Shown: positions 1 through 7,275 of the stretch, piece after piece
Layout: each line of letters starts with the position of its first letter
Numbering within the stretch: the stretch's first letter is position 1
NCBI GenBank assembly: GCA_028288445.1
Contig: JAQBNT010000269.1
Coordinates: forward strand, 1-35,711
Direction: 5' to 3'
Length of the DNA: 35,711 nt
Source of the DNA: Hymenobacter sp.
Lineage (GTDB): Bacteria; Bacteroidota; Bacteroidia; Cytophagales; Hymenobacteraceae
Notes under the pieces: generated by a model
What the model was told of the DNA's origin: nothing
Databases searched by the model: none
Seen by the model: only the letters and a program-made list of their open reading frames with translations
Translations under genes and position numbers: made by a program

Positions 1-48
1 CTTCGCGTCTCCCGCAAGAACAATATCGTTCAAACGGGAGGCGCGAAG
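1..48. repeat. Imperfect inverted repeat (hairpin) at window edge
   Basis: Positions 1-14 (CTTCGCGTCTCCCG) pair with 35-48 (CGGGAGGCGCGAAG) with a single T/G wobble; the loop is 20 nt. It lies downstream of the minus-strand azoR gene. The GCGTCTC core recurs at 52-59 and in the long inverted repeat at 32748-32832, so it may be a degenerate member of that dispersed family. It could also act as a terminator for azoR, but there is no clear U tract. Confidence 0.6.
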
Positions 49-84
49 TGTCGCGTCTCCACAGGGTAATAAAATGCGTTGTGG

Positions 85-681
85 CTACACCGCCACGCTT
101 TCAATGGCTTTCGCCAGGGCCGTGGGCTCCAGGTCGGGCATGCTGGTGCCTTCCACCCGGACTACCTCCACGTCGGTGAGGCCGATGAAGCCCAGCACTG
201 GCTTCAGGTAAGGAGCCATGAAATCGTAGGCCGCCATGGGGGAGGCCCCGGAATACACGCCGCCGCTGGCGAGGGCGAGGTATACTTTTTTGCCTTTTAA
301 GAGGCCCTGGGGGCCGTTGGCTCCGTACGAAAACGTGACCCCGGCCCGGACCAGGTGGTCGAGCCAGGCCTTGAGCGAGGAGGAGATGCTGAAGTTGTAC
401 ATGGGCGAACCAATAACGAGCACATCGGCCGCCAATACCTGGTCAATCACCTCATCGGAGTGCCCGACGGCGGTTTGTTGCTGGGGCGTGCGGGCCTCGG
501 CCGGCGTGAAGATGCCTTGCACGAAAACCTCTTCCAGGTGCGGGAGCGGATGAATGGTGAGGTCGCGCTCAAGTACTGTGCTGCCGGGATGGGCAGCCAG
601 GAGCTTTTCCACGATTTGGTGGCCCAACTGGCGGCTGTAGGAATTGGAGCGGGGGCTGGAAATGATGTGCAGGATGTGCAT
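85..681 (-). CDS. azoR: FMN-dependent NADH-azoreductase / NADH:quinone oxidoreductase
   Basis: A 198-residue flavodoxin-fold enzyme that reduces quinones and azo compounds with NADH through FMN in the cytoplasm; its physiological role is usually protection from electrophilic quinones. The N-terminus (MHILHIISSPRSNSYS) is the FMN phosphate loop, and the GSPMYNFSISSSLKAWLDH block near residues 91-109 followed by RAGVTFSY is the AzoR flavin-binding signature. Length matches the family (about 200). The reading frame continues upstream to 753, but the MHILHII start puts the first beta strand at the very N-terminus as in homologues. It is divergent from an HxlR-type regulator at 893, a common pairing, so control by that regulator through the 682-892 region is likely (inference). 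Confidence 0.9.
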   Translation of the reverse strand: MHILHIISSPRSNSYSRQLGHQIVEKLLAAHPGSTVLERDLTIHPLPHLEEVFVQGIFTPAEARTPQQQTAVGHSDEVIDQVLAADVLVIGSPMYNFSISSSLKAWLDHLVRAGVTFSYGANGPQGLLKGKKVYLALASGGVYSGASPMAAYDFMAPYLKPVLGFIGLTDVEVVRVEGTSMPDLEPTALAKAIESVAV

Positions 682-771
682 GGTTGAGAGGGGCCAGCCG
701 CAGAAGGTTTGGCTGACTGGCCCGACAAACCTACCGGCCGCCCACTGCGGCATCCTAGCTGATTCTCAAAA

Positions 772-785
772 CAGTACCGGTACTG
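772..785. promoter_or_regulatory. Perfect 14-bp palindrome, candidate HxlR operator
   Basis: CAGTACCGGTACTG is a perfect palindrome in the divergent azoR/HxlR intergenic region. The sequence AAAACAGTA occurs twice, once leading into the palindrome and again from 786, so there may be a second half-site. HxlR-family repressors bind such dyads next to their own and the divergent gene. Operator function is inferred from position and symmetry. Confidence 0.5.
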
Positions 786-856
786 AAAACAGTAGCTATG
801 TGAAAGCTAATGCGTTGATAATACGCGGCCGGCTGCCTCGCAAACCTCTGGCCTAG

Positions 857-864
857 TACCTTGG
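857..864 (+). promoter_or_regulatory. Possible Bacteroidota -7 box for the HxlR gene
   Basis: TACCTTGG differs by one base from the Bacteroidota TAnnTTTG -7 element and lies 28 nt before the ATG at 893. I see no convincing -33 TTG element at the right distance, so support is weak. Confidence 0.3.
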
Positions 865-892
865 TAGTACAGCAGCACCAATCCCCGCCACC

Positions 893-1267
893 ATGGTTCC
901 CCAGCCCGTTGCCTTTAAACATACCGAATGCCGCGGCGCCCACCAGGCTGTGCGCGATACCCTCGACGTGGTGGGCGGCAAATGGAAGCTGGTGATTCTG
1001 GCGGTGCTACGGGAGCGCAAATACCGCTTCAAGGAGCTGAGCCGGGCACTCGGCATTTCGCCCAGCATCCTGTCGAAGGAATTGCAGGAGATGGAAATGG
1101 ACCGGCTGGTGACGCGCACCGTGTACAACACCACGCCCCAGACGGTGGAATACGAGGTGACCGAATACAGCAAAACCCTCAGCGAGGTGTTGCAGGCCAT
1201 GCGCAATTGGGGCGAACTCCACCACGAAACCATTGTGGGCAAGAAGCGGGTAGCCGTAACTGCATGA
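893..1267 (+). CDS. HxlR-family winged-helix transcriptional regulator
   Basis: A 124-residue DNA-binding protein of the HxlR (MarR-like) family. Diagnostic features in order: an N-terminal Cys in the HTECRG segment (Cys13, often the redox/quinone sensor in this family), VGGKWKLVILAVL (helix 1), YRFKELSRALGISPSILSKELQEME (helix-turn-helix), and the wing NTTPQTVEYEVTEYSKTL. Length is typical. The divergent azoreductase and the palindrome at 772-785 suggest it is a quinone/electrophile-responsive repressor of azoR and itself (inference). Its stop is only 19 nt from the convergent DUF5682 stop. Confidence 0.88.
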   Translation: MVPQPVAFKHTECRGAHQAVRDTLDVVGGKWKLVILAVLRERKYRFKELSRALGISPSILSKELQEMEMDRLVTRTVYNTTPQTVEYEVTEYSKTLSEVLQAMRNWGELHHETIVGKKRVAVTA

Positions 1268-1286
1268 CGTTCTTTCAATCTGGGGA

Positions 1287-3623
1287 CTACACCCCCAGCA
1301 ACTCCCGCAGCCCCGGCAGCACCCGCGCCCCGCGCTCCCAGTCAAAATCGACTTCCGAAGCCGCTACCGGCGCGGCGGCATCCGCACTCGCAATTTCCAT
1401 AATTTGCCGCCGCTCGGGCAGCGAAAAATCGGTGAAGGCCCGGCGCAGCAGCGGCACGATTTCGCGGAAGGTTTCTTCCTGTAATTCACTTAGCCAGGTA
1501 TCGAGCAGGTCGAATAGCTCGCGGTGATGGATGAGCAGCAGGCCCGAGCCGCGCAGGAAGCCCTCAATCCAGGCCGTGGCGTAGTCGGTGGGCTGGGCGG
1601 GGGCCAGCGCCAGGCCCAGCACCGTGGCGGTAGCTTCGGCCGACGCTTGCTGGGCATCGAAAAGCAGGCGGGCGGCGGTGCCGGCCAGCAGGCCGTTGGT
1701 GGCGGCATTGCGCTGCACGGCGGCCAGGGCGGCGTACCAGTCGGCTTCGTGGGCGTCGTTTTGCAGCAGCCGGATGGCCTGGTGGGTGGCTTCGATGCGT
1801 TCCAGAAGTACTTTGGCCGCGTCGTAATCCAGCCCCGCGCAGGCGGCGGGCAGGCCGATGCACAGGCGCGGCACCAGCTGGTGCACCACCTGGGTCACCT
1901 GTGCGGTGTCGGTGCGGCGCACGTTGCCGTAGCGCAGCACCTGGGCCAGCGGGGGCAGGGCGGCCAGCAGGTGCGTCACGTCGCGGGTGTCGGCCCCGAT
2001 GGTTTCGAGCCGGGCCACCAGCGCCGGAATGGCCGGGCCGAGGTCGGCGCGCAGGGCATCTTCCAGCAGGGTGCTCACGGCTTCGAGACTGGTGGCTTCG
2101 GCGGCGCGGGCGGTGGCGCGGGCGGCGGCAGCGGCCAGCACGGTGTTGCCCCAGCGGCCGGCCTCAATCACGGCTAGGGCCATTTCGGGCTCCCATTCCA
2201 GCGTCCAGATTTCGTGGAAGGTGCCGCTTTTGCCGGCCACTTCCTCGGGCTCGCCCCAGTTGATGTCGAGCAGGCGCAGGCGGTGCAGCAGGTGGCTGCG
2301 GTCGAGCTGGGCGGGCTGGCGCAGGTCGAGGTCGAGCGGCTTGGCCAGGGCTTCGGGCTTGAGGCGCAGGGTTTTTTGCTGCTGGGCTAAGTCCTGCTGC
2401 AAGGGCGTGGCGGGCAAGCCTGCCGGCACCTCGCCCAGCTTCACCCCAATCACCAGCTCCTTGTGCACCAGCTCCAGCGGTTCGGCGTAGCCCCCGCCCA
2501 GGATGGCCACGGCGGCTTCCTGCAACTCGTCGATGCCGGGCAGCGCCAGCCCGCGCACGGCGGCCAGCGCGGCGGCCAGCCGCACGCCCTCAATGGCGTG
2601 GGCCGAGGAGGCGTCCACGTCCTGCCCGCGCAGCAGGCGGGTGGCGCGCACCATCCAATGGGTCAGGACTTCGGCGCGGGGTTGGGCAAACAGCAGCTCG
2701 TACCAAGCCGGCGAGAGCACGCCCGCGCCGTAGCCCGAGCTGAAGGAGAGGCGCTCGTAGGTCCACGGAATCCAGGTGGTTTCGGTGGGGACTTTCTTCA
2801 GGCCTTTGAGGCGGGCTTTATCTTCCTTTTTGAATAGGTCGGGCTGCAACACCGGGGCGTGCCAGGCCCCGCACACCACCGCCACGCGCGGGTAGCCCTG
2901 GGCCAGGGTGGCGCGCAGGGTTTCGCGCATGAAGGCTTCGCGGAGCAGGGTTTCCTCGGTTTCGGGGCGGCGCAGCTCCTCGCGCAGGGCCGTCATCATG
3001 TCCAGCACCACGGCGAAGGTGTCGGCGTGGCCGGGGGCGTGTTCGAGGTGGGTTTCCCACCACTGCTCGGAATCGGTGTAGCCGGCCAGACGGGCGATGT
3101 AGGCAACGGGGTCGGATGCTACGCTGGGCGCTTCGCGCTCCGCTTCGCTTAATGAAGAATTGGGAATGAAGAATGAGGAATCAGGCTCGGCTGCTGCACC
3201 CGTTTCTGTCGGGGCTTCTGTCTCTGTTGCTTCTATTGCCAATAAATCAGTCTGAAGAAGTAATTCCTCATTCTTCATCCCTAATTCCTCCTTGCTGAAG
3301 GCAAACCGCAGGTTCATCGGCAAATCCATGCAGCGCACATGCGCCCCGTTCCGGGCGCACCACTGCACGGCCTGCCACTCCGGCGAGAACTCGGCGAACG
3401 GCAGAAATGAGGCCTGGCCCTGCTGCTTGGGGTTGTACACCAGCAGGGCTACCGGGGGCCGCAGCTCCGGGTGGGTGGCGGTGGCCAGGGCGGCTTCGGC
3501 ATCGGCGGGGCATTCCAGCAGCACGATGTCGGGCCGGAAAGCGTCGAGGGCGGCCACGAGGCTGGCGGCGCTGCCGGGGCCGTGGTGGCGGATGCCGAAC
3601 AGGCGGAGGTCGGGGGTGGGCAT
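1287..3623 (-). CDS. DUF5682 family protein
   Basis: A 778-residue cytoplasmic protein of the DUF5682 family; biochemical function unknown. The family hallmark RLFGIRHHGPGSA is at the N-terminus, followed by PDIVLLECPADAEAAL. The C-terminal two thirds are helical and Ala/Leu/Glu-rich. I chose the MPTPDLRLFG start rather than the longest frame because upstream residues are low complexity and overlap a hairpin. DUF5682 genes usually sit with a MoxR ATPase, a SWIM protein, DUF5691 and a VWA protein; here MoxR and SWIM-DUF5691 are 3-4 kb upstream on the same strand with other genes between. Residues about 110-160 are a Glu/Thr/Ala-rich insertion encoded by an inverted repeat (separate entry), which looks acquired rather than ancestral. 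Confidence 0.82.
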   Translation of the reverse strand: MPTPDLRLFGIRHHGPGSAASLVAALDAFRPDIVLLECPADAEAALATATHPELRPPVALLVYNPKQQGQASFLPFAEFSPEWQAVQWCARNGAHVRCMDLPMNLRFAFSKEELGMKNEELLLQTDLLAIEATETEAPTETGAAAEPDSSFFIPNSSLSEAEREAPSVASDPVAYIARLAGYTDSEQWWETHLEHAPGHADTFAVVLDMMTALREELRRPETEETLLREAFMRETLRATLAQGYPRVAVVCGAWHAPVLQPDLFKKEDKARLKGLKKVPTETTWIPWTYERLSFSSGYGAGVLSPAWYELLFAQPRAEVLTHWMVRATRLLRGQDVDASSAHAIEGVRLAAALAAVRGLALPGIDELQEAAVAILGGGYAEPLELVHKELVIGVKLGEVPAGLPATPLQQDLAQQQKTLRLKPEALAKPLDLDLRQPAQLDRSHLLHRLRLLDINWGEPEEVAGKSGTFHEIWTLEWEPEMALAVIEAGRWGNTVLAAAAARATARAAEATSLEAVSTLLEDALRADLGPAIPALVARLETIGADTRDVTHLLAALPPLAQVLRYGNVRRTDTAQVTQVVHQLVPRLCIGLPAACAGLDYDAAKVLLERIEATHQAIRLLQNDAHEADWYAALAAVQRNAATNGLLAGTAARLLFDAQQASAEATATVLGLALAPAQPTDYATAWIEGFLRGSGLLLIHHRELFDLLDTWLSELQEETFREIVPLLRRAFTDFSLPERRQIMEIASADAAAPVAASEVDFDWERGARVLPGLRELLGV
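3154..3290. repeat. Palindromic element embedded in frame in the DUF5682 gene
   Basis: The arm at about 3154-3181 (contains GGGAATGAAGAATGAGGAAT) is the near-exact reverse complement of the arm at about 3262-3290 (contains ATTCCTCATTCTTCATCCC), separated by about 80 bp. The arms are AT-rich and unlike the GC-rich gene around them. The segment encodes residues about 112-157 with no stop codon and no frame change. Its form resembles a small non-autonomous palindromic repeat that inserted into the gene. Confidence 0.7.
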
Positions 3624-3639
3624 GGTGGGGCGGGAGGGA

Positions 3640-3676
3640 TTGGGCAGGGCCTGCAAATGAACAACACCCTGCCCAA
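3640..3676 (-). terminator. Hairpin between the flavoprotein and DUF5682 genes
   Basis: TTGGGCAGGG (3640-3649) pairs perfectly with CCCTGCCCAA (3667-3676) around a 17-nt loop. It lies in the 66-nt gap after the stop at 3690 and before the DUF5682 start at 3623. No U tract follows, so it may be an attenuator-like or mRNA-processing hairpin rather than a true terminator. Confidence 0.35.
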
Positions 3677-3689
3677 CCCGCGCCGCCCT

Positions 3690-4595
3690 TTACCCGAAAT
3701 TTTCTTCGATTAGCTCCATGTTGATGAGGACGCCGGCCTTGCTACCGGCGGCCACGGCGGCCGAAACGGCCCGGAAGGGCGTGGTGGCATCGCCGGCCGC
3801 GAACACGCCGGGCACGCTGGTGCGCTGAAAATCGTCGGCCTGCACGTGGCCCATTTCGGTGAGGGCGCAGCCCAGCTGCCGGGCCAGGGTGCCGGCCTGC
3901 TCAAACGGGACGCGGGCAAATACCGCATCCAGCGGACGGGCGCTGCCATCGGCCAGCTGCACGGCTTGCAGCTGCCCCTGGGTGTGGATGATGCTGGCCA
4001 GTGGGGCTTCTTCGATGGTGATGCCGTGGCGGGCCAGCGTTTGCCGTTGGGCGGGGCTGAGGGTGGCGGGGCCGTCGGTGAAGAGGGTGAGCTGCCGCGA
4101 CCAGTGATGAATGAGGCGGGCGAAAGCGAAGCCCACGTCGCCGTTGCCGATGACACCGAGGCGCTGTTCTGCTACTTCGTAGCCGTGGCAGTAGGGGCAG
4201 TGCAGCACCGAAATGCCCCAGCATTCGGCAAAGCCGGGCAGGGCGGGCAGTAGGTCGATGACGCCGGTGGCGAGCAGCAGCCGGGCGGCCGTGGCGCTGG
4301 CCCCGGCAGTGGTTTCGACGCGGAAGCCGCCGCCGGGGAGGGCGGCGGCGGTCAGGGCTTCGTCGGTGCGCAGCTCGATGGTGGGGTAGTGCTGCACCTC
4401 GGCCAGGGCCTGGGCGCGCAGGGCGGCGGGCGTGGCCCCGTCCTGGGTGAGGAAATTGTGGGAGTGGGGCGTCTGGCGGTTGCAGGGCCGGCCGGTGTCG
4501 AGGAGGAGCACGCGGCGGCGGGAGCGGCCCAGGGCCATGGCGGCGGAGAGGCCGGCGTAGCTGCCGCCGATGATAATAGCGTCGAAGTCGGGCAT
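3690..4595 (-). CDS. Thioredoxin-reductase-like NAD(P)/FAD-dependent disulfide oxidoreductase
   Basis: A 301-residue two-Rossmann flavoprotein. The FAD motif IIIGGSYAGLSAAMALG is at the N-terminus, the redox-active pair is in HCPYCHGYE (Cys133 and Cys136), the NAD(P) motif is GVIGNGDVGF, and the C-terminal FAD motif is GVFAAGDAT. Length fits the low-molecular-weight thioredoxin reductase superfamily. The CPYC centre and SYAGLSAA motif resemble the GliT-like/TrxR-like subgroup more than canonical TrxB (usually CATC), so the substrate may be a small dithiol rather than thioredoxin. It is the last gene before DUF5682 on the same strand (66-nt gap). The 21-nt array at 4690-4899 lies upstream of its start, where its promoter should be. 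Confidence 0.87.
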   Translation of the reverse strand: MPDFDAIIIGGSYAGLSAAMALGRSRRRVLLLDTGRPCNRQTPHSHNFLTQDGATPAALRAQALAEVQHYPTIELRTDEALTAAALPGGGFRVETTAGASATAARLLLATGVIDLLPALPGFAECWGISVLHCPYCHGYEVAEQRLGVIGNGDVGFAFARLIHHWSRQLTLFTDGPATLSPAQRQTLARHGITIEEAPLASIIHTQGQLQAVQLADGSARPLDAVFARVPFEQAGTLARQLGCALTEMGHVQADDFQRTSVPGVFAAGDATTPFRAVSAAVAAGSKAGVLINMELIEENFG

Positions 4596-4689
4596 GTGAG
4601 CGGGGGAAGGAAGCGGCCGCGCTGCCTGCGGGCCATCGGGACGGACGCGGGCAGCTGGATTCCCTTACAAAAAAACTGTTTTGCCCGCC

Positions 4690-4899
4690 GACACGCTGCT
4701 GCATCCGGCAGATATCCTACTGGCGCTAAAAGATATCCTACCGGAGGCCGAAGATATCCTACTTCCTATAAAAGATATCCTACTGGTGCCTGCGGATACG
4801 CTGCTGGTACTGGAAGATATCCTACTGACGCTTGAAGATATCCTAGTGGCGACGGTGGAACCGGTGGTGGCGATTGCTGACAACCGGTTAGCACACGAC
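4690..4899. repeat. Array of ten 21-nt units, core GATATCCTAC (array 1)
   Basis: Units begin exactly every 21 nt at 4690, 4711, 4732, 4753, 4774, 4795, 4816, 4837, 4858 and 4879. Six units (4711, 4732, 4753, 4774, 4816, 4837) start with the palindrome GATATC and share GATATCCTA; those at 4690 and 4795 start GAYACGCTGCTG; the last two are degenerate. The remaining ~11 nt of each unit vary, often ending AA. The array fills most of the gene-free stretch 4596-4982, upstream of the minus-strand flavoprotein. All phases are open on the plus strand as Asp-Ile-Leu-Leu heptads and on the minus strand as Ser-Arg-Ile-Ser heptads. The core is conserved at synonymous sites (rare CTA Leu codon kept), which argues for DNA- or RNA-level function. 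In the rest of 4596-4982 I see nothing definite. Confidence 0.9.
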
Positions 4900-4982
4900 G
4901 ACTTATGATTTCTAACTGACAAAGTGATTTGATAACATCTTCGGCCATGCTGTTTAGATGTCAAGCCGTCGTGCCAACAATT

Positions 4983-5681
4983 TTACGATTGTCCCCAAGC
5001 AAATTCGCAATTACCGAAAACACCATTCTGCAAATCTTCCCGCTCAATTAAGACACTCAATACCCCTTCTTCCGTAAAGTCTTCGCCAATTTGAAGAAGA
5101 AGGATTTTAGAGGAAAAAGTTATTCCTTCAATTTCCTCTTGTTGCATTTGGCAATGCGTGTAAATCCCAAAAACCTTCGACTTTTCTTCTCCTGCAAAAT
5201 AGTCCCATCCGGTTTCATCTTCGTCCTCGATTAGCGATGGGTCAAATCTTGCGGCTAGCGTTTCAGTTTCAGTGCTAAAATCGGTAATTAGCTTGCCGTT
5301 CCAAAAAGATTCTTCGTGTTCTTTAATTGTTCGGACCAAATCAGTATTAGCAGCGTTGGTATGAACTACTTTGCCTTTGTCGAGGTCGGTAAAGAATAAT
5401 AATTGTCCACGCTTGGGTAAAAGTCCAGTGGAGTCAAGCACCGAAATTGCTTCTAAATCAAGCTGACATGCAAAGTACAAGTCGGAGGGGTATTCCATTC
5501 CAACAGGTAAGTCAACAACTGGCCCGCCAATACGGGATTGACCCATCGGGATATTTACGGCTGTATGAGGAACAAAATTCTCCTGCTGCAATATGGGCGG
5601 AATAACTACAGACGCCGGATAATAATCAACAGTGTCCGGAATTAAGCGGATTATTTCAAATGGCGTTTCAAGATTTCTCAT
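4983..5681 (-). CDS. DUF1963 (YwqG-like) family protein
   Basis: A 232-residue soluble acidic protein. The pattern of an early SRIGGPVVDLP segment (about residues 50-60), FACQLDLEAI, LLPKRGQLLFFTD, then a late KILLLQIGEDF and a C-terminal REDLQNGVFGNCEFAWGQS is what I associate with DUF1963/YwqG-like proteins, whose biochemical role is unknown. The start ATG overlaps the upstream stop (ATGA), so it is translationally coupled to the 5678-6007 gene. Base composition is clearly AT-richer than MoxR upstream and the flavoprotein downstream, suggesting separate origin. It has no signal peptide or membrane segment. Family assignment is by pattern only. Confidence 0.65.
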   Translation of the reverse strand: MRNLETPFEIIRLIPDTVDYYPASVVIPPILQQENFVPHTAVNIPMGQSRIGGPVVDLPVGMEYPSDLYFACQLDLEAISVLDSTGLLPKRGQLLFFTDLDKGKVVHTNAANTDLVRTIKEHEESFWNGKLITDFSTETETLAARFDPSLIEDEDETGWDYFAGEEKSKVFGIYTHCQMQQEEIEGITFSSKILLLQIGEDFTEEGVLSVLIEREDLQNGVFGNCEFAWGQS

Positions 5682-6007
5682 GCTTGTCTTTTGTAATAAT
5701 TATTCAACCTGATTTCTACTATCCTTTTGACCTCTGTGTCGTTGGCGAGGGGTAAAATCGTGCGCAGCGCTTCGATGGAAATATTCTCGGCAGCATGAAC
5801 CAAAGCCCATTCTACTTCATATGAGGATGCATCGGGTGGAGGGCCCAAATTAATTAACGCGAGGGAGTGACTGGGCTCCAGCGGTTCGGCAAGCTGCTGA
5901 AGCAACTCGTCAAATTCTTGCAGCGGGAAGTCATTAATAGCCGGAGAACTATCATCCGGCAAGGGGCCCATTTGCTGGAGGCGGGCAATGATTTCAGCGT
6001 TATTCAT
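5678..6007 (-). CDS. Small hypothetical protein coupled to MoxR
   Basis: A 109-residue acidic, Leu-rich soluble protein that I do not recognise. Visible features: MGPLPDDSS near the start, a helical QEFDELLQQLAEPLEP segment, INLGPPPDASSYEVEWALVHAAE in the middle and a basic C-terminus (RLNNYYKRQA). Its ATG shares one base with the MoxR stop (TAATG), and its stop overlaps the next start (ATGA), so moxR, this gene and the DUF1963 gene form one translationally coupled unit. The longer frame beginning at 6091 only translates moxR sequence in another frame. It occupies the place downstream of MoxR where a VWA-domain gene would be expected, but shows no metal-ion-dependent adhesion (DxSxS) motif. 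Confidence 0.72.
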   Translation of the reverse strand: MNNAEIIARLQQMGPLPDDSSPAINDFPLQEFDELLQQLAEPLEPSHSLALINLGPPPDASSYEVEWALVHAAENISIEALRTILPLANDTEVKRIVEIRLNNYYKRQA

Positions 6008-7092
6008 TACTCCACCACCTCCCGGCAGGCGCGGTACAAATCCTTCCAGCCGTCGCGCTCCTTGGCGACGGTTTCGAGGTATTCGAGCCACACCACGCGG
6101 TCGGGGGCGGGGTCTTTGATGACGGCGCCGGTGAGGCCAGCGGCCAGGTCGTGGGCGCGCAGGGTGCCGTCGCCGAAGTAGGCGGCCAGGGCCAGGCCGG
6201 CGTTCATCACGGAGATGGCCTCGCCGGTGCTCAGGGTGCCGCTGGGGCTCTTGAGTTTGGTTTTGCCGTTGTCGGTGACGCCCTGGCGCAGCTCGCGGAA
6301 GATGGTGACGAGGCGGCTGATTTGCTCCAGCGCGGGGGCCTCCACGGGCAGCTGGAGGGCCTGGCCCTGCTTGGCCACGCGGGTTTGCACGATGTGGACT
6401 TCCTCGGCCAGGGTGGCGGGCAAGGGCAGCACCACGGCATTGAAGCGGCGGCGCAGGGCGCTGCTGAGCTCGTTGACGCCCCGGTCGCGGTCGTTGGCCG
6501 TGGCGATGACGTTGAAGCCCTGCCGGGCCTGGATTTCAGTGCTGAGCTCGGGGATGGGCAGCACCTTTTCGGAGAGCATGGTGAGCAGGGTGTCCTGCAC
6601 GTCGGAGGGGATGCGGGTGAGCTCTTCGATGCGGACGAGCTGGCCGGTTTCCATGCCTTTGTAGAGCGGGCTGGGCACCAGGGCGGCCAGCGAGGGGCCT
6701 TCGGCGAGCAGGCGGGCGTAGTTCCAGGAGTAGCGGAGGCTGTCTTCGGCGGTGCCGGCGGTGCCCTGCACCAGCAGGTTGGTGTGCCCGCTGATGGCGG
6801 CGGTGAGGTGCTCGCTCACCCAGCTTTTGGCCGTGCCGGGCACGCCGAGCAGGAGCAGGGCGCGGTCGGTGGCCAGGGTGGCGACGGCAATTTCCATCAG
6901 CCGCCGCTGGCCGATGTACTTGGGCTCGATGTCGAAGCCGTTATCGAGCTTGCCGCCCAGCAGGTACGTGACCACGGCCCAGGGCGAGAGGTGCCAGCCG
7001 GGCGGCTTGGGGCGGTCGTCGGCGGCGCGGAGAGCGGCGAGCTCTTCGGCGTAGAGGTCTTCGGCGTGGGGGCGGAGCAGGGTGGGCGTCAT
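6007..7092 (-). CDS. MoxR-type AAA+ ATPase
   Basis: A 361-residue ATPase of the MoxR branch, chaperone-like remodelling machines that usually work with VWA-domain partners. Walker A is GVPGTAKSW near residues 80-88. The Walker B region reads LVRIEELTRIPSDVQDTLL near residue 150, with Glu where most MoxR proteins have Asp. Sensor 1 lies in NVIATANDRDRGV, and NELSSALRRRFNAVVLPLP is the arginine-finger/sensor region. The start is MTPTLLRPHAEDLY; the longer frame begins inside the 7155-7265 repeat and is rejected. It lies downstream of the SWIM-DUF5691 gene on the same strand and is coupled to two small genes behind it. A role with SWIM-DUF5691 and DUF5682 is inferred from gene association. Confidence 0.88.
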   Translation of the reverse strand: MTPTLLRPHAEDLYAEELAALRAADDRPKPPGWHLSPWAVVTYLLGGKLDNGFDIEPKYIGQRRLMEIAVATLATDRALLLLGVPGTAKSWVSEHLTAAISGHTNLLVQGTAGTAEDSLRYSWNYARLLAEGPSLAALVPSPLYKGMETGQLVRIEELTRIPSDVQDTLLTMLSEKVLPIPELSTEIQARQGFNVIATANDRDRGVNELSSALRRRFNAVVLPLPATLAEEVHIVQTRVAKQGQALQLPVEAPALEQISRLVTIFRELRQGVTDNGKTKLKSPSGTLSTGEAISVMNAGLALAAYFGDGTLRAHDLAAGLTGAVIKDPAPDRVVWLEYLETVAKERDGWKDLYRACREVVE

Positions 7093-7154
7093 GGGTATGG
7101 TTGGGGTGTATGAGGCTAGGAGGATGTGGGGTAGGTGAAAGAACGTCAGGTGGT

Positions 7155-7265
7155 CGTTTGTCATCCTGAGCGGAGCGAAGGACCTTCTCACGTTTGCGTT
7201 GATTATGATTACTGCTAAACGTTCTGACGTGAGAAGGTCCTTCGCTCCGCTCAGGATGACAAACG
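7155..7265. repeat. Perfect 39-bp inverted repeat with TCATCCTGAGC core
   Basis: 7155-7193 and 7227-7265 are perfect reverse complements (39 bp) around a 33-nt loop, forming a very stable potential cruciform or hairpin. The arm carries GTCATCCTGAGCGGAGCGAA and GGACCTTCTCACG. A diverged copy is at 10502-10602. This kind of intergenic palindromic repeat is common in bacterial genomes and produces spurious SFAPLRMT-like translations, as seen in the rejected MoxR extension. It separates the SWIM-DUF5691 stop (7276) from the MoxR start (7092). Confidence 0.93.
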
Positions 7266-7275
7266 CCCCATTCTT

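Noticed and set aside
4665..4964. Protein-coding frames across array 1 (several)
   Set aside because: More than one frame on each strand is open because of periodicity; the core is conserved at the nucleotide level rather than by codon preference.
5678..6091. Longer start for the 109-residue gene behind MoxR
   Set aside because: The added 28 residues overlap moxR in another frame and are Arg/Gly-rich; the TAATG-coupled start is better.
7093..7191. N-terminal extension of MoxR
   Set aside because: Its first residues (RRSFAPLRMT) are the translation of the palindromic repeat at 7155-7265, a common false extension.
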